Source: Kitasatospora purpeofusca
GTDB lineage: Bacteria; Actinomycetota; Actinomycetes; Streptomycetales; Streptomycetaceae
NCBI RefSeq assembly: GCF_000718025.1
Contig: NZ_JODS01000002.1
Coordinates: 496,001 to 560,000, forward strand
Direction of reading: 5' to 3'
Length of the DNA: 64,000 nucleotides
Every line of letters begins with the position of its first letter. The first letter of the stretch is position 1. The notes under the pieces were generated by a model. The model had not been told where the DNA came from, searched no databases, and saw only the letters and a program-made list of their open reading frames with translations. A program made the translations under genes and the position numbers. Below, piece after piece: positions 25,344 through 34,266 of this stretch.

Positions 25344-26186
25344 TCAGATGGCTCCCAGTGCCCTGCGGCACCGCGCGAGAACCCTGTGAGCATCCGAACC
25401 GAAGACGGCCGCCTCGGTCATCGTTTCCCAGACGCGTGTGTACAGGCTCACGTTCTCTGCCTGCTCCAGCCACAGTTCGGCGTGCCAGTCCTCGACGATG
25501 ACAAGCCGTTCGTCGTAGATCCAGAAGCCGTTGGCGGGAGGCAGCCTGAGCTGGACCTCGAACGGCACGATGCCCAGGGTGACGGTGTCGAGGCCGATCA
25601 CGCCGCTGAGCCGGTCGAGCTGGGCGGCCATGACGGCCGGTGGGCAGAGCCGGGCGCGCAGAGCGGCCTCCCACATGACGATGCGGTACTGCTTGCCCGA
25701 TCGGTAGAGGCTCTCCTGTCGTCGGACTCGGGCCCGCACAGCCTCCTCGACATCACGCGGCGACCGGTGGAGGTCGACGTAGGAGTTGAAGACGTGCCGG
25801 GCGTAGTCGGCCGTCTGGAGCATGCCGACGATCATCGAGCCTTCCCAGGCACGCATGACCGTCGACCGCTCGTACTCGACGGTCAGCGCGTCCTGCACCG
25901 GTCGGTGGCCGGCGGCGAGTTGCCGTCGCCACGACCGGGACTGCGATTCGAACGCCCTCAACCTGGCGGCCAATTCGGACGCCGCGCCAGGTCGGCCGAC
26001 GCCCGCTGCCCACGCCTTGAGGTCGTCGTGGGTGGCTGTCTGTCGGCCGGTCTCCAGCTTGCTGACCTTGGACTGCGCCCACCCGAGGCGCTCTGCCAGT
26101 TGCCGACCGGTGAGACCGCCCTCGGTGCGCAGCTCGCGGAGCCGCAGACCGAGGGCGATACGTGCCTGTTGGAAGTCGGTGCTCAC
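25344..26186 (-). CDS. XRE-family regulator with DUF5753 domain
   Basis: The protein has 280 residues with GTG at 26186, overlapping the stop of the upstream DUF6879-like gene. The N-terminal helix-turn-helix is clear: LGLRLRELRTEGGLTGRQLAERLGWAQSKVSKLETGRQTA (about 12-51). The C-terminal part is a DUF5753 domain, with 'MIVGMLQTADYARHVF' and VMWEAALRARL. These Scr1-type regulators are common in Streptomyces and usually pair with a small DUF397 protein. No DUF397 gene is adjacent here; the partner is the DUF6879-like gene instead. It may act on the 17-bp motifs found on both sides. Confidence 0.9.
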   Translation of the reverse strand: MSTDFQQARIALGLRLRELRTEGGLTGRQLAERLGWAQSKVSKLETGRQTATHDDLKAWAAGVGRPGAASELAARLRAFESQSRSWRRQLAAGHRPVQDALTVEYERSTVMRAWEGSMIVGMLQTADYARHVFNSYVDLHRSPRDVEEAVRARVRRQESLYRSGKQYRIVMWEAALRARLCPPAVMAAQLDRLSGVIGLDTVTLGIVPFEVQLRLPPANGFWIYDERLVIVEDWHAELWLEQAENVSLYTRVWETMTEAAVFGSDAHRVLARCRRALGAI

Positions 26187-26947
26187 ACGTCGGACGGTAC
26201 CTCGGTGAGGAACGCCCGGTACGTGGTGGCGAAGTGCCAGGCAGCGTCGCGCACCTGGCAGGCACGAGCCACTTGGACCGGGTTGGTGATCAACTCCACG
26301 CCGGTCAGATCGTCGTCGGAGTCGAAGTGCAACAGGGCGATCACGCGCGAGTCGAACAGCCAGGCGTCTTCGTCAGGAAGGCCCAGGCGAGCGGCGTCGG
26401 CGCGCCAGAGGTAGCGGATGTCCTCGCCCACGGCGCTGTTCCGCCCGGAGTTGTCGAGCAGGTACCGCTGTCCCGGAGTGGGCGGGCTGTCCATGATCCT
26501 CACTCGCTCGAACCGCTTGCCGAGGGCCACCTGCTCGCGGCGCGAGAGGCACCACGGGTCCTCCAGGTCCCATCCGGGCGCCTTCCCGGCAGCGAACCGG
26601 CGGTAGGTCTCGGTCTGTTCGTCGGACCGGTACCTGCGACGGGTCTCCAGCCGGAAGGCCGTGTGCTCGAAGTTCTCGAACATGCCGTCGAACTCTTCGA
26701 AGCCGATGAGCGCCGGCTCCCGGTCCACGTCTCGCGGGGCGAAGTCGGCGAGCAGTACGCGGGGCACGACCACGAACCCTTCGCCGGGCTTGATCTTTCG
26801 GAGCTGAGCCACCTCGTCAGGGTCGGTGACAGCGTCGCCCTGTACCAGCACCTCCCCGGTCTCGACGTCCTCGTAGAGCGTCGGGCATCCGTTGTTGCCC
26901 GAATTGCTTCCGATGTAGCGCAGGCGTCGGCCCACAGCTGCTCCCAT
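26183..26947 (-). CDS. DUF6879-like protein with an extra N-terminal domain
   Basis: The protein has 254 residues from the ATG at 26947. The C-terminal 170 residues resemble DUF6879: 'FDGMFENFEHTAFRLETRRR', then KRFERVRIM, then YLLDNSGRNSAVGEDIRYL and a hydrophobic acidic segment DAWLFDSRVIALLHFD. DUF6879 genes are usually next to XRE/DUF5753 regulators in actinobacteria and may work with them. The first 80 residues form a separate small domain (YIGSNSGNNGCPTLYEDVE; GEVLVQGDAVTDPDEVAQLR; VVVPRVLLADFAPRD), so this looks like a two-domain fusion. The stop overlaps the XRE start, giving a tight two-gene operon. Confidence 0.78.
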   Translation of the reverse strand: MGAAVGRRLRYIGSNSGNNGCPTLYEDVETGEVLVQGDAVTDPDEVAQLRKIKPGEGFVVVPRVLLADFAPRDVDREPALIGFEEFDGMFENFEHTAFRLETRRRYRSDEQTETYRRFAAGKAPGWDLEDPWCLSRREQVALGKRFERVRIMDSPPTPGQRYLLDNSGRNSAVGEDIRYLWRADAARLGLPDEDAWLFDSRVIALLHFDSDDDLTGVELITNPVQVARACQVRDAAWHFATTYRAFLTEVPSDV

Positions 26948-27389
26948 CACGGTCGGTCGGTTGGGTGGATTCAGGATGGCGTGGGGTCGGATAGGTGGGG
27001 GCGTTGATTCGCGAATATTCTCCCGACCCCGATCGAGGAGAACCTCGACTGCACCGGCCGAGGCGGAGCAGGGTGGTGCGCGCCCGGCGTGCGGGGGTGG
27101 GGGAGTGGTGCGGCGCGGGGCTTCGCACCGGTGTACGCCTGTTGGTGGTGGTGCTTCGTGGCGGTGTCGATGTTCTTTGGTGTCAAGGGAGTTGGACGTC
27201 TGTGGAGAAATGGGAGGTGGTGCTCCCCTTGGGGCGGGTGGGCTCCGGTGGTCGGGAAGGTGTTCGGAGTGTGGAGGTGGACGGACCTTCTCGGACCTAC
27301 GCTGACGGTGCATCCGACGCGCACGGTGCGTGCCCGTGCGGATGCGGACAGTGCGACGTGAGTGTGACCGGAGACCAGGGGAGGCCGAG
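26948..27389. other. 440-bp divergent intergenic region
   Basis: This gap separates the - strand DUF6879-XRE operon from the + strand XRE-DUF397 pair. It holds the 17-bp motif at 27004-27020. The rest has open frames in several phases but none with a ribosome-binding site and recognisable product. It is somewhat less GC-rich than its surroundings near 27160-27220 and probably carries both promoters. Confidence 0.55.
27004..27020 (-). promoter_or_regulatory. 17-bp motif upstream of DUF6879-like operon
   Basis: TTGATTCGCGAATATTC (+ strand) lies 57 bases upstream of the DUF6879-like start. It differs in one base from the motif before the Cys-tail gene at 25295-25311. The similar distance to both starts suggests a common promoter or operator. 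Confidence 0.65.
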
Positions 27390-28271
27390 ATGGCCGAGGT
27401 TCGGGGTGGCGGCGAGAGCGGCGACGCGAGGCCGGAGTTGGACGAGGACCTGTCGGAGGTCTCGGACTTCCTGCATGCGATCGGCCAGCAGATCAAGCTG
27501 CTGCGCGAGCAGGCGGGCCTGACGCAGAAGCAGTTCGCCAAGGAGGTCGGCTACACCGAGAGCCTGATCGGCGCGGTGGAGCAGGGGAAGCGGACGCCGC
27601 AGCGGGAGCTGCTGGAGTCGTCGGAGCGGCTGTTGGACGGCAGAGGGCTGCTGATCGCCGCCGCGGACGACATCGAGAAGGCGAAGGCGAAGTCGCGGAT
27701 GCGGCACCCCGAGTGGTTCCGGAACTACGCCGCCCTGGAGGCGGAGGCCGTCGAACTCCACGACTGGAGTGCCTACCTCGCTCCGGGACTGCTTCAGACG
27801 GAGGACTACGCCCGGGCGCTGTTCCGGATGCGACAGCCGGTATTGGCGGAGGAGACGGTCGAGATCCGGGTGGCGGCTCGGATGGCGCGACAGGAGATCC
27901 TTGCCCGGTGGCCCCGCGCGGTCTTCAGCTGGGTGATCGACGAGGGTGTACTGCACCGGCGGCTCGGCGGGCCGGAGGTGCACCGTGGGCAGCTCGAACG
28001 GTTCCTGGAGATCGGCAACACCCGTGGCATGACGCTTCAGATCATGCCGATGGACCGCGCCGAGAACGCGAGCGTTGCAGGTTCGTTCAAGCTGATCACT
28101 CCCAAAGGGCGTCCGCAGACCGGCTATATCGAGATCCAGACGAGCGGTAGGCTCATCACGGATGCGGAGGAGGTCCGTCTCCTGAATGCGCGATACGGCA
28201 CCCTCAGGGCGCAGGCGCACTCTCCGCAGGATTCCCTGTCCTTGATCGAGAAGATGCTGGGAGAGCGATGA
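27390..28271 (+). CDS. XRE-family regulator with DUF5753 domain (second copy)
   Basis: The protein has 293 residues with ATG at 27390 and GGGGAGG at 27378-27384. After an acidic 30-residue N-terminus there is a helix-turn-helix (IKLLREQAGLTQKQFAKEVG, then TESLIGAVEQGKRTP), followed by the DUF5753 domain with 'WSAYLAPGLLQTEDYARALF' and 'ITDAEEVRLLNARYGTLR'. It overlaps a DUF397 gene by ATGA. Such pairs are WhiJ-like modules that affect development or antibiotic production in Streptomyces; the exact target is not visible here. It is not closely similar to the regulator at 25344-26186. Confidence 0.93.
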   Translation: MAEVRGGGESGDARPELDEDLSEVSDFLHAIGQQIKLLREQAGLTQKQFAKEVGYTESLIGAVEQGKRTPQRELLESSERLLDGRGLLIAAADDIEKAKAKSRMRHPEWFRNYAALEAEAVELHDWSAYLAPGLLQTEDYARALFRMRQPVLAEETVEIRVAARMARQEILARWPRAVFSWVIDEGVLHRRLGGPEVHRGQLERFLEIGNTRGMTLQIMPMDRAENASVAGSFKLITPKGRPQTGYIEIQTSGRLITDAEEVRLLNARYGTLRAQAHSPQDSLSLIEKMLGER

Positions 28272-28453
28272 GCGGCGATCTGGTGTGGTTCAAGAGCAGC
28301 TACAGCAGCAACGAAGGCGGTGACTGCGTCGAGGTCGCCGAGACCACGGACGCGGTCCTGGTGCGTGACTCCAAGGACAAGTCCGGTCCCAGGCTCGCCT
28401 TCTCCTCGACCGCCTGGCGTTCGTTCGTCGAGTTTGCGCAGTCGATCCGATAG
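28268..28453 (+). CDS. DUF397 small partner protein
   Basis: The protein has 61 residues and starts in an ATGA overlap with the DUF5753 regulator. It carries the whole DUF397 signature: WFKSSYSSNEGGDCVEVAE, then VLVRDSKDKSGP, then FSSTAWRSFVEF. DUF397 proteins are thought to bind and modulate the neighbouring XRE/DUF5753 regulator, in a toxin-antitoxin-like or anti-regulator relationship. The length is typical. Confidence 0.95.
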   Translation: MSGDLVWFKSSYSSNEGGDCVEVAETTDAVLVRDSKDKSGPRLAFSSTAWRSFVEFAQSIR

Positions 28454-28501
28454 CACAGCGCGGCCGTCCGCCAACCGGCGGACGGCCGCACCTCTGCCTG
28501 A

Positions 28502-29875
28502 CTACCGCCCCGCGACCGCGTGGACGAAGCGGCCCGCGTCGATGGTGCCGAGGCCGCTGGCGAGGTCGTAGCCCTTGGCGGCCTGGTAGCCGGTGACGGT
28601 GTCCCAGCTGTTGTCGCCGGTGGTCACGTCGCTGATGCCGCTCCACTGGTTCGGGAGCAGATTCAGGCCGTAGAGGCGCCAGTTGAGCTGGCCGAGGCGG
28701 TGGCCGGCGAGCTGGTCGGCCAGCGCGACGACGCCGGAGAAGATCGGCGCGGCCTCGCTGGTGCCGCCGGTGAGGTGCCAGCCGGCGCGGGTGGGGTCGT
28801 AGGACTCGTAGGTCCAGGCGCCGCCGTCGACGGCCGCGCTCATGCTGATGTCCGGGGTGCCGCGGTGGTTGCCGGTGACCTTGGCGACGCCGGTCTGGTA
28901 CAGCGGCCGGTCGAACACGCCGGAGACGCCGCCGCCGCCCGCGCCGTAGGCGTCGTGCCAGACCTTGTCCGGCGCGGTGCGCTTCCCTGCGTCGTCCAGC
29001 GTCATCTGGGTGCCGCCGATGGAGGTGACCAGCGGGTCCGAGGACGGCCAGGAGTTGACCTTGTACGGGTACAGGTCCGAGCCGTTCTCCTTGGCGTCGG
29101 TGGCCCCGTTGTCGCCCGAGGAGGCGAGCACCGTGACGTCGTGCGCGGCGGCCTCCTTGAAGGCGTAGCGCAGGTCGGTGAGCGACTTGAAGTCGCCCTT
29201 GTCGAAGCCGGGGAAGGTGTTCTCGGTGGCGCCGAAGCTCTGCGAGATGACGTCGGCGCGGCCGGAGCGGATGAGCGCCTGCTCGGCGTCCATCATCTCG
29301 GGCAGGCCGGTGACGCCCTCGGTCTCGGCGACGCCGGTCTCGACCAGGATGATGTGGGCGTCCGGGGCCACGGCGTGCGCGTACTCGACGTCCAGGGTGG
29401 ATTCGCCGGCCCAGCCGGTGTGGTCGGGGTTGGTCGGGTCGAAGGGCGGGACGTTGCCCCACTTGACGATCTCGACCTGGGTGTCCGGGATGCCCCACTG
29501 CTTGTCGAAGACCTCCAGGTCGTGCTGGATGGTCGGCGAGCCGAAGGAGTCGACGATGACGATGTTGCGGCCCTTGCCGGTGACGCCCTCCTTGTAGAGG
29601 GAGTTCAGGTTGTAGGCCTCGCGGTACTGGAGCGGGGAGTAGCAGTGGATGCCGAGCTGGCTGACGCAGTCCGAGGTGGACAGCGGCGCGGTCCGGCCGA
29701 GGGCGTTGACGTGGCCGGCCGAGGCGGGCCGGACGTGGACGCCGGCGGCGGTGGGCGCGCCCGCCGTGGTGGCGCCTGCGACGACGGAGCCGGTGGAGAC
29801 GGTGCCGGCCGTGAGGGCGGTGGCCCCGACGGCGAGCAGGGCCAGGGCGCGGCGGAGGGTGCGGGGGCTGCCCAT
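28502..29875 (-). CDS. Secreted S53-family (sedolisin) serine-carboxyl protease
   Basis: The protein has 457 residues. A signal peptide covers about residues 1-34. The catalytic residues are all visible: Glu158 and Asp162 in GESTLDVE, the oxyanion Asp255 in ASSGDNGA, and Ser373 in GGTSEAAP. The C-terminal calcium site fits 'DVTTGDNSWDTVTGYQAAKG'. It lacks the large pro-kumamolisin domain of many family members; only about 70 residues lie between signal and catalytic core. Sedolisins are acid-active exported endopeptidases. It is transcribed alone, and a 12-bp palindrome lies in its upstream region. Confidence 0.93.
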   Translation of the reverse strand: MGSPRTLRRALALLAVGATALTAGTVSTGSVVAGATTAGAPTAAGVHVRPASAGHVNALGRTAPLSTSDCVSQLGIHCYSPLQYREAYNLNSLYKEGVTGKGRNIVIVDSFGSPTIQHDLEVFDKQWGIPDTQVEIVKWGNVPPFDPTNPDHTGWAGESTLDVEYAHAVAPDAHIILVETGVAETEGVTGLPEMMDAEQALIRSGRADVISQSFGATENTFPGFDKGDFKSLTDLRYAFKEAAAHDVTVLASSGDNGATDAKENGSDLYPYKVNSWPSSDPLVTSIGGTQMTLDDAGKRTAPDKVWHDAYGAGGGGVSGVFDRPLYQTGVAKVTGNHRGTPDISMSAAVDGGAWTYESYDPTRAGWHLTGGTSEAAPIFSGVVALADQLAGHRLGQLNWRLYGLNLLPNQWSGISDVTTGDNSWDTVTGYQAAKGYDLASGLGTIDAGRFVHAVAGR

Positions 29876-29941
29876 GGGACTCCTTGGGACGTGGGCCCGG
29901 CCGGGATCGGTCGGGTCGGTTGGGCCATCCCATCGACTGCC

Positions 29942-29953
29942 GCATGATCATGC
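29942..29953. promoter_or_regulatory. 12-bp palindrome upstream of sedolisin gene
   Basis: GCATGATCATGC is a perfect palindrome 67 bases before the sedolisin start, within an AT-rich patch (29941-29980) that likely holds the promoter. It may be an operator; no regulator can be assigned from the window. Confidence 0.35.
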
Positions 29954-30005
29954 CATAGTCATTTCATACTGTCGGCATGGTCGTCTCCGGCCACGGGAAA
30001 AGGTC

Positions 30006-30049
30006 AAGACCGTCCCAGGTGAAGGTAACCCAGCACCGGGGACGGTCTT
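30006..30049 (-). terminator. Terminator-like hairpin behind fabG-like gene
   Basis: Arms 30006-30016 and 30039-30049 (AAGACCGTCCC and complement) pair perfectly with a 22-base loop, 29 bases beyond the stop of the FabG-like gene. It would end the acyl-CoA operon. Confidence 0.6.
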
Positions 30050-30077
30050 CTGATGATCCGTCAGGCGACCTTCCGTG

Positions 30078-30836
30078 TCATCGCGCCCCGCCGTTGACGT
30101 ACAGGGTCTGGCCGCTGACGTAGGAGGCCTCCTCGCTCGCCAGGAAGGCGACCACCGAGGCGACCTCCTCCGGCTGCCCGACCCGCCGCAGCGGCGTGCG
30201 GGCGGACACCTCGGCCTGGTGGTCCTCGGCGGTGGAGCCGACCCGCTCGGCCGTCGCGGCGGTCATCGGGGTGGCGATGTAGCCGGGGGCGACGGCGTTC
30301 ACATTGATGTTGAACGGGCCCAGCTCGATCGCCAGCGTCGCGGTCAGGCCCTGGATGCCGGCCTTGGCGGCGGCGTAGTTGGCCTGGCCCCGGTTGCCCA
30401 GGGCGGAGCGCGAGCTGAGCGAGACGATCTTGCCCCACTTCTGCGCGACCATGTACTTCTGCGCCACGTGGCTGCAGTTGTAGGCGCTGGTCAGGTTGAC
30501 CGTCAGGACGGCGTCCCAGTCGGCCTTGGGCATCTTGAAGAACAGGTTGTCCCGGGTGATGCCCGCGTTGTTGATCAGGATGTGCAGACCGCCGAGGTCC
30601 TCGGCGATCCGGGCGAACACCGCCTCCACGGCGTCGTAGTCGGCCACGTCGCAGCCGTACGCCCGGGCCGTGCCGCCCTTGGCGGTGATCGCCTCGGCGG
30701 TGCCGGCCGCCCGCTCGGCCGAGAGGTCGACGACGGCCACCGTCGCGCCCTCCTCGGCCAGCAGGCGCGCCGTCGCGGCGCCGATCCCCTGCGCGCCGCC
30801 GGTGACGACGGCGACCTTGCCTGCGAAACGCGTCAT
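30078..30836 (-). CDS. FabG-like 3-oxoacyl-ACP/CoA reductase (SDR)
   Basis: The protein has 252 residues from ATG at 30836. It is a classical short-chain dehydrogenase: cofactor motif TGGAQGIG (about 13-20), INNAG near 90, the catalytic Ser in SLSSRSALG, and YAAAK with Tyr and Lys. The end (YVSGQTLYVNGG) is typical of FabG. It reduces 3-oxoacyl thioesters or the reverse with NAD(P)H. It is third in a - strand set after acyl-CoA dehydrogenase and thiolase, with a 53-bp gap, so a beta-oxidation-like role is more likely than bulk fatty-acid synthesis. Confidence 0.92.
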   Translation of the reverse strand: MTRFAGKVAVVTGGAQGIGAATARLLAEEGATVAVVDLSAERAAGTAEAITAKGGTARAYGCDVADYDAVEAVFARIAEDLGGLHILINNAGITRDNLFFKMPKADWDAVLTVNLTSAYNCSHVAQKYMVAQKWGKIVSLSSRSALGNRGQANYAAAKAGIQGLTATLAIELGPFNINVNAVAPGYIATPMTAATAERVGSTAEDHQAEVSARTPLRRVGQPEEVASVVAFLASEEASYVSGQTLYVNGGAR

Positions 30837-30889
30837 GGTGCTGCTCCTCGGGAGCTCAAGAGTGGAAAGGACGGAAGGAGTTCGGGCCG

Positions 30890-32077
<1,188 letters not shown>

Positions 32078-32137
32078 GACGGCGGATCTCCTTTTGGGAG
32101 GGGGTGAGGGTGGGTCGCCCTGGTGGGAGCGGGTGGG

Positions 32138-33289
32138 TCAGAAGGCGTTGACGCCGGTGAGCGCGCGCCCGATGAGCAGTTGGTGGATCTGGCTGGTGCC
32201 CTCGTAGAGGGTCATCACCCGCGCGTCGCGCAGGTACTTGCCGACGGGGTACTCGTCGATGAAGCCGTAGCCGCCGAACACCTGGAGCGCGTTGTTGGCG
32301 GCCCGCACCGCGGCCTCGCTGGCGAAGAGCTTGGCGACGGAGGACTCGGTGGCGAACGGCAGGCCGCGGTCGATGTGGTCGGCGACCTTCCAGGTGAGCA
32401 GCCGCGCGGCCTCGACGTCCACGGCGATCCCGGCGAGCAGTTGCTGCACCAGCTGGTGCGAGGCGATCGGCACGCCGAACTGCTCGCGCTCGCCGGCGTA
32501 CCGGACGGCGGCTTCGAGGCAGGCCCGGGCGATGCCGACGCAGCCGGCGGCGACGGACATCCGGCCCTTGGCGAGGGCGGCCATGGCGACGGTGAAGCCC
32601 TTGCCGACCTCGCCGAGCCGGGCGCCGTCGGGCACCCGGACGCCGTCGAAGGAGAGTTCGGCGGTGGCCTGGCCGCGCAGACCGAGCTTGCCGTGGATCT
32701 CGGTGCGGGTGAAGCCGGGCAGGTCGGTGGGGACGAGGAAGGCGGTGATGCCGCGGTGGCCCGGTTCGCCGGTGCGGGCGAAGACGAGGGCGACGTCGGC
32801 CCAGGTGCCGTTGGTGATGAAGGTCTTGCCGCCGCTGAGCGACCAGTGGCCGTCGCTCTCGCGGACGGCCCGGGTGGTGAGGTTGGCGGCGTCGGATCCG
32901 GTGCCGGGCTCGGTGAGGGCGAAGCAGCCGAGCGCCTCGCCGGAGGTGAGCCGGGGCAGCCAGTGCCGCTTCTGCTCCTCGGTGCCGAAGGCGTTGACGG
33001 ACTTGGCGACCAGGCCGAGCGAGACGGAGACGATGCCGCGCACGGCGGAGTCGCCGCGGCCGAGTTCCTCCAGGACGAGGCAGTAGGCGAGGTGGTCGCC
33101 GCCGCTGCCGCCGTACTCCTCGGGGAGGGTCAGCCCGAGGAAGCCGAGCTTGCCGAGCCGGCCGATGATCGCGCGGTCGACCGACTCGGCGCGGTCCCAG
33201 GCGGCGGCGTGCGGGGCGATCTCGCGGTCCGTGAAGGAGGCCGCGAGCTCGCGGACGGCGGCCTGTTCCTCGGAGAGCTCCAGATCCAT
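32138..33289 (-). CDS. Acyl-CoA dehydrogenase
   Basis: The protein has 383 residues, the standard family length. It shows the three-domain layout: an N-terminal helical domain with 'LTLPEEYGGSGGDHLAYCLV', a central beta domain with 'CFALTEPGTGSDAANL' and 'KTFITNGTWADV', and a C-terminal helical domain with 'QVFGGYGFIDEYPVGKYLRD' and the catalytic-loop Glu in LYEGTSQIHQ. The FAD-dependent enzyme introduces the alpha-beta double bond in acyl-CoA. It is the first gene of the operon; a TetR-type palindrome lies 16 bases upstream. Confidence 0.94.
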   Translation of the reverse strand: MDLELSEEQAAVRELAASFTDREIAPHAAAWDRAESVDRAIIGRLGKLGFLGLTLPEEYGGSGGDHLAYCLVLEELGRGDSAVRGIVSVSLGLVAKSVNAFGTEEQKRHWLPRLTSGEALGCFALTEPGTGSDAANLTTRAVRESDGHWSLSGGKTFITNGTWADVALVFARTGEPGHRGITAFLVPTDLPGFTRTEIHGKLGLRGQATAELSFDGVRVPDGARLGEVGKGFTVAMAALAKGRMSVAAGCVGIARACLEAAVRYAGEREQFGVPIASHQLVQQLLAGIAVDVEAARLLTWKVADHIDRGLPFATESSVAKLFASEAAVRAANNALQVFGGYGFIDEYPVGKYLRDARVMTLYEGTSQIHQLLIGRALTGVNAF

Positions 33290-33304
33290 GGCGAGCGACC
33301 AATC

Positions 33305-33333
33305 CGGTTAAACTAGCGCTGCAAGTTTTACCG
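33305..33333. promoter_or_regulatory. TetR-type operator candidate
   Basis: CGGTTAAACT and AGTTTTACCG form an inverted repeat with one mismatch and a 9-base spacer, in the divergent region between the acyl-CoA dehydrogenase and TetR genes. The site overlaps the leader of the dehydrogenase gene. A TetR dimer binding there would repress the operon and possibly itself. Confidence 0.65.
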
Positions 33334-33504
33334 GGACTGTAGCCCCGGGCGGGGCCTCCTGGGAAGGGGGACCTGTCAGAATCGGGCCCGCCCCGCACCG
33401 AACCCACCCGACCGGACGTACCGGACGTACCGGGCGGGTCGGACACACCTGCCGGGCCGGACGAACCCGCCCGACCGCGAACACCCACCGGAGGAGCCGC
33501 GCCG

Positions 33505-34266
33505 ATGCCCCGCCCGCGAACCCCCCTGCTCAACCGCGAGCGCATCGTCGGCGCCGCGCTGCGCCTGGTCGACGAGGAGGGCCTGGCCGCGCTCTCCACC
33601 CGCCGCCTGGCCGGCGAGCTCTCGGTGAGCGGACCGTCCCTCTACAACCACTTCGCCACCAAGGACGAACTGCTGGACGCCGTCGTGGACGGGGTGATCG
33701 GGGAGGTCGACCTGTCGATGTTCGGCACCGGCGCGCCCTGGCCGGAGGCCCTGCGGGACTGGGCCCGCTCCTACCGGGCCGCGCTCGCCGCCCACCCCAA
33801 CATCGTCCCGGTACTGGCCCAGGGTCCCGGGCGCCGGCCGAACGCGCTGCGGCTGGCCGACGCCGTCTTCGGCTGCCTGGTCGAGGCGGGCTGGCCGCGC
33901 GGGCAGGCGACCAGGATCGGCGCGCTGATGCGCTACTTCGTCACCGGCTCCGCCCTGGCCTCCTTCGCGGCCGGCTTCCCGGAGGACGCCGGGCTGTACG
34001 ACGCGGCCGACTACCCCCACCTCGGCGAGGCGCACCGGCTGGCCGAGCACCGGGCGGCCGTGGACGAGGGCGCGTTCGAGACCGGGCTGGAGGCGCTGCT
34101 CGACGGGCTGGTGCTGCGCTTCGAACGGCTGGGGCAGGCCGGCCACCAGGGCTCGCCCTCCGCCCAGCAGGGCTCGCGGGCCGGCGGCCAACGGCTGGAG
34201 CAGCCCGCTCACCAGGGCTCGCGCGCCACGAACGCCGGTCGCAGCTCGGGGTCCACCGGGTCGTAG
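33505..34266 (+). CDS. TetR-family regulator
   Basis: The protein has 253 residues with ATG at 33505 and GGAGGAG upstream. The N-terminal TetR helix-turn-helix is clear: RERIVGAALRLVDEEGLAAL, then STRRLAGELSVSGPSLYNHF and TKDELLDAVVD. The remaining part is a TetR_C ligand domain. The last 45 residues are a Gly/Ser/Gln-rich tail that runs 58 bp into the convergent NOS gene, so either the tail or the overlap is unusual. It is divergent from the acyl-CoA operon and very probably its repressor, with an acyl-CoA or related ligand. Confidence 0.92.
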   Translation: MPRPRTPLLNRERIVGAALRLVDEEGLAALSTRRLAGELSVSGPSLYNHFATKDELLDAVVDGVIGEVDLSMFGTGAPWPEALRDWARSYRAALAAHPNIVPVLAQGPGRRPNALRLADAVFGCLVEAGWPRGQATRIGALMRYFVTGSALASFAAGFPEDAGLYDAADYPHLGEAHRLAEHRAAVDEGAFETGLEALLDGLVLRFERLGQAGHQGSPSAQQGSRAGGQRLEQPAHQGSRATNAGRSSGSTGS

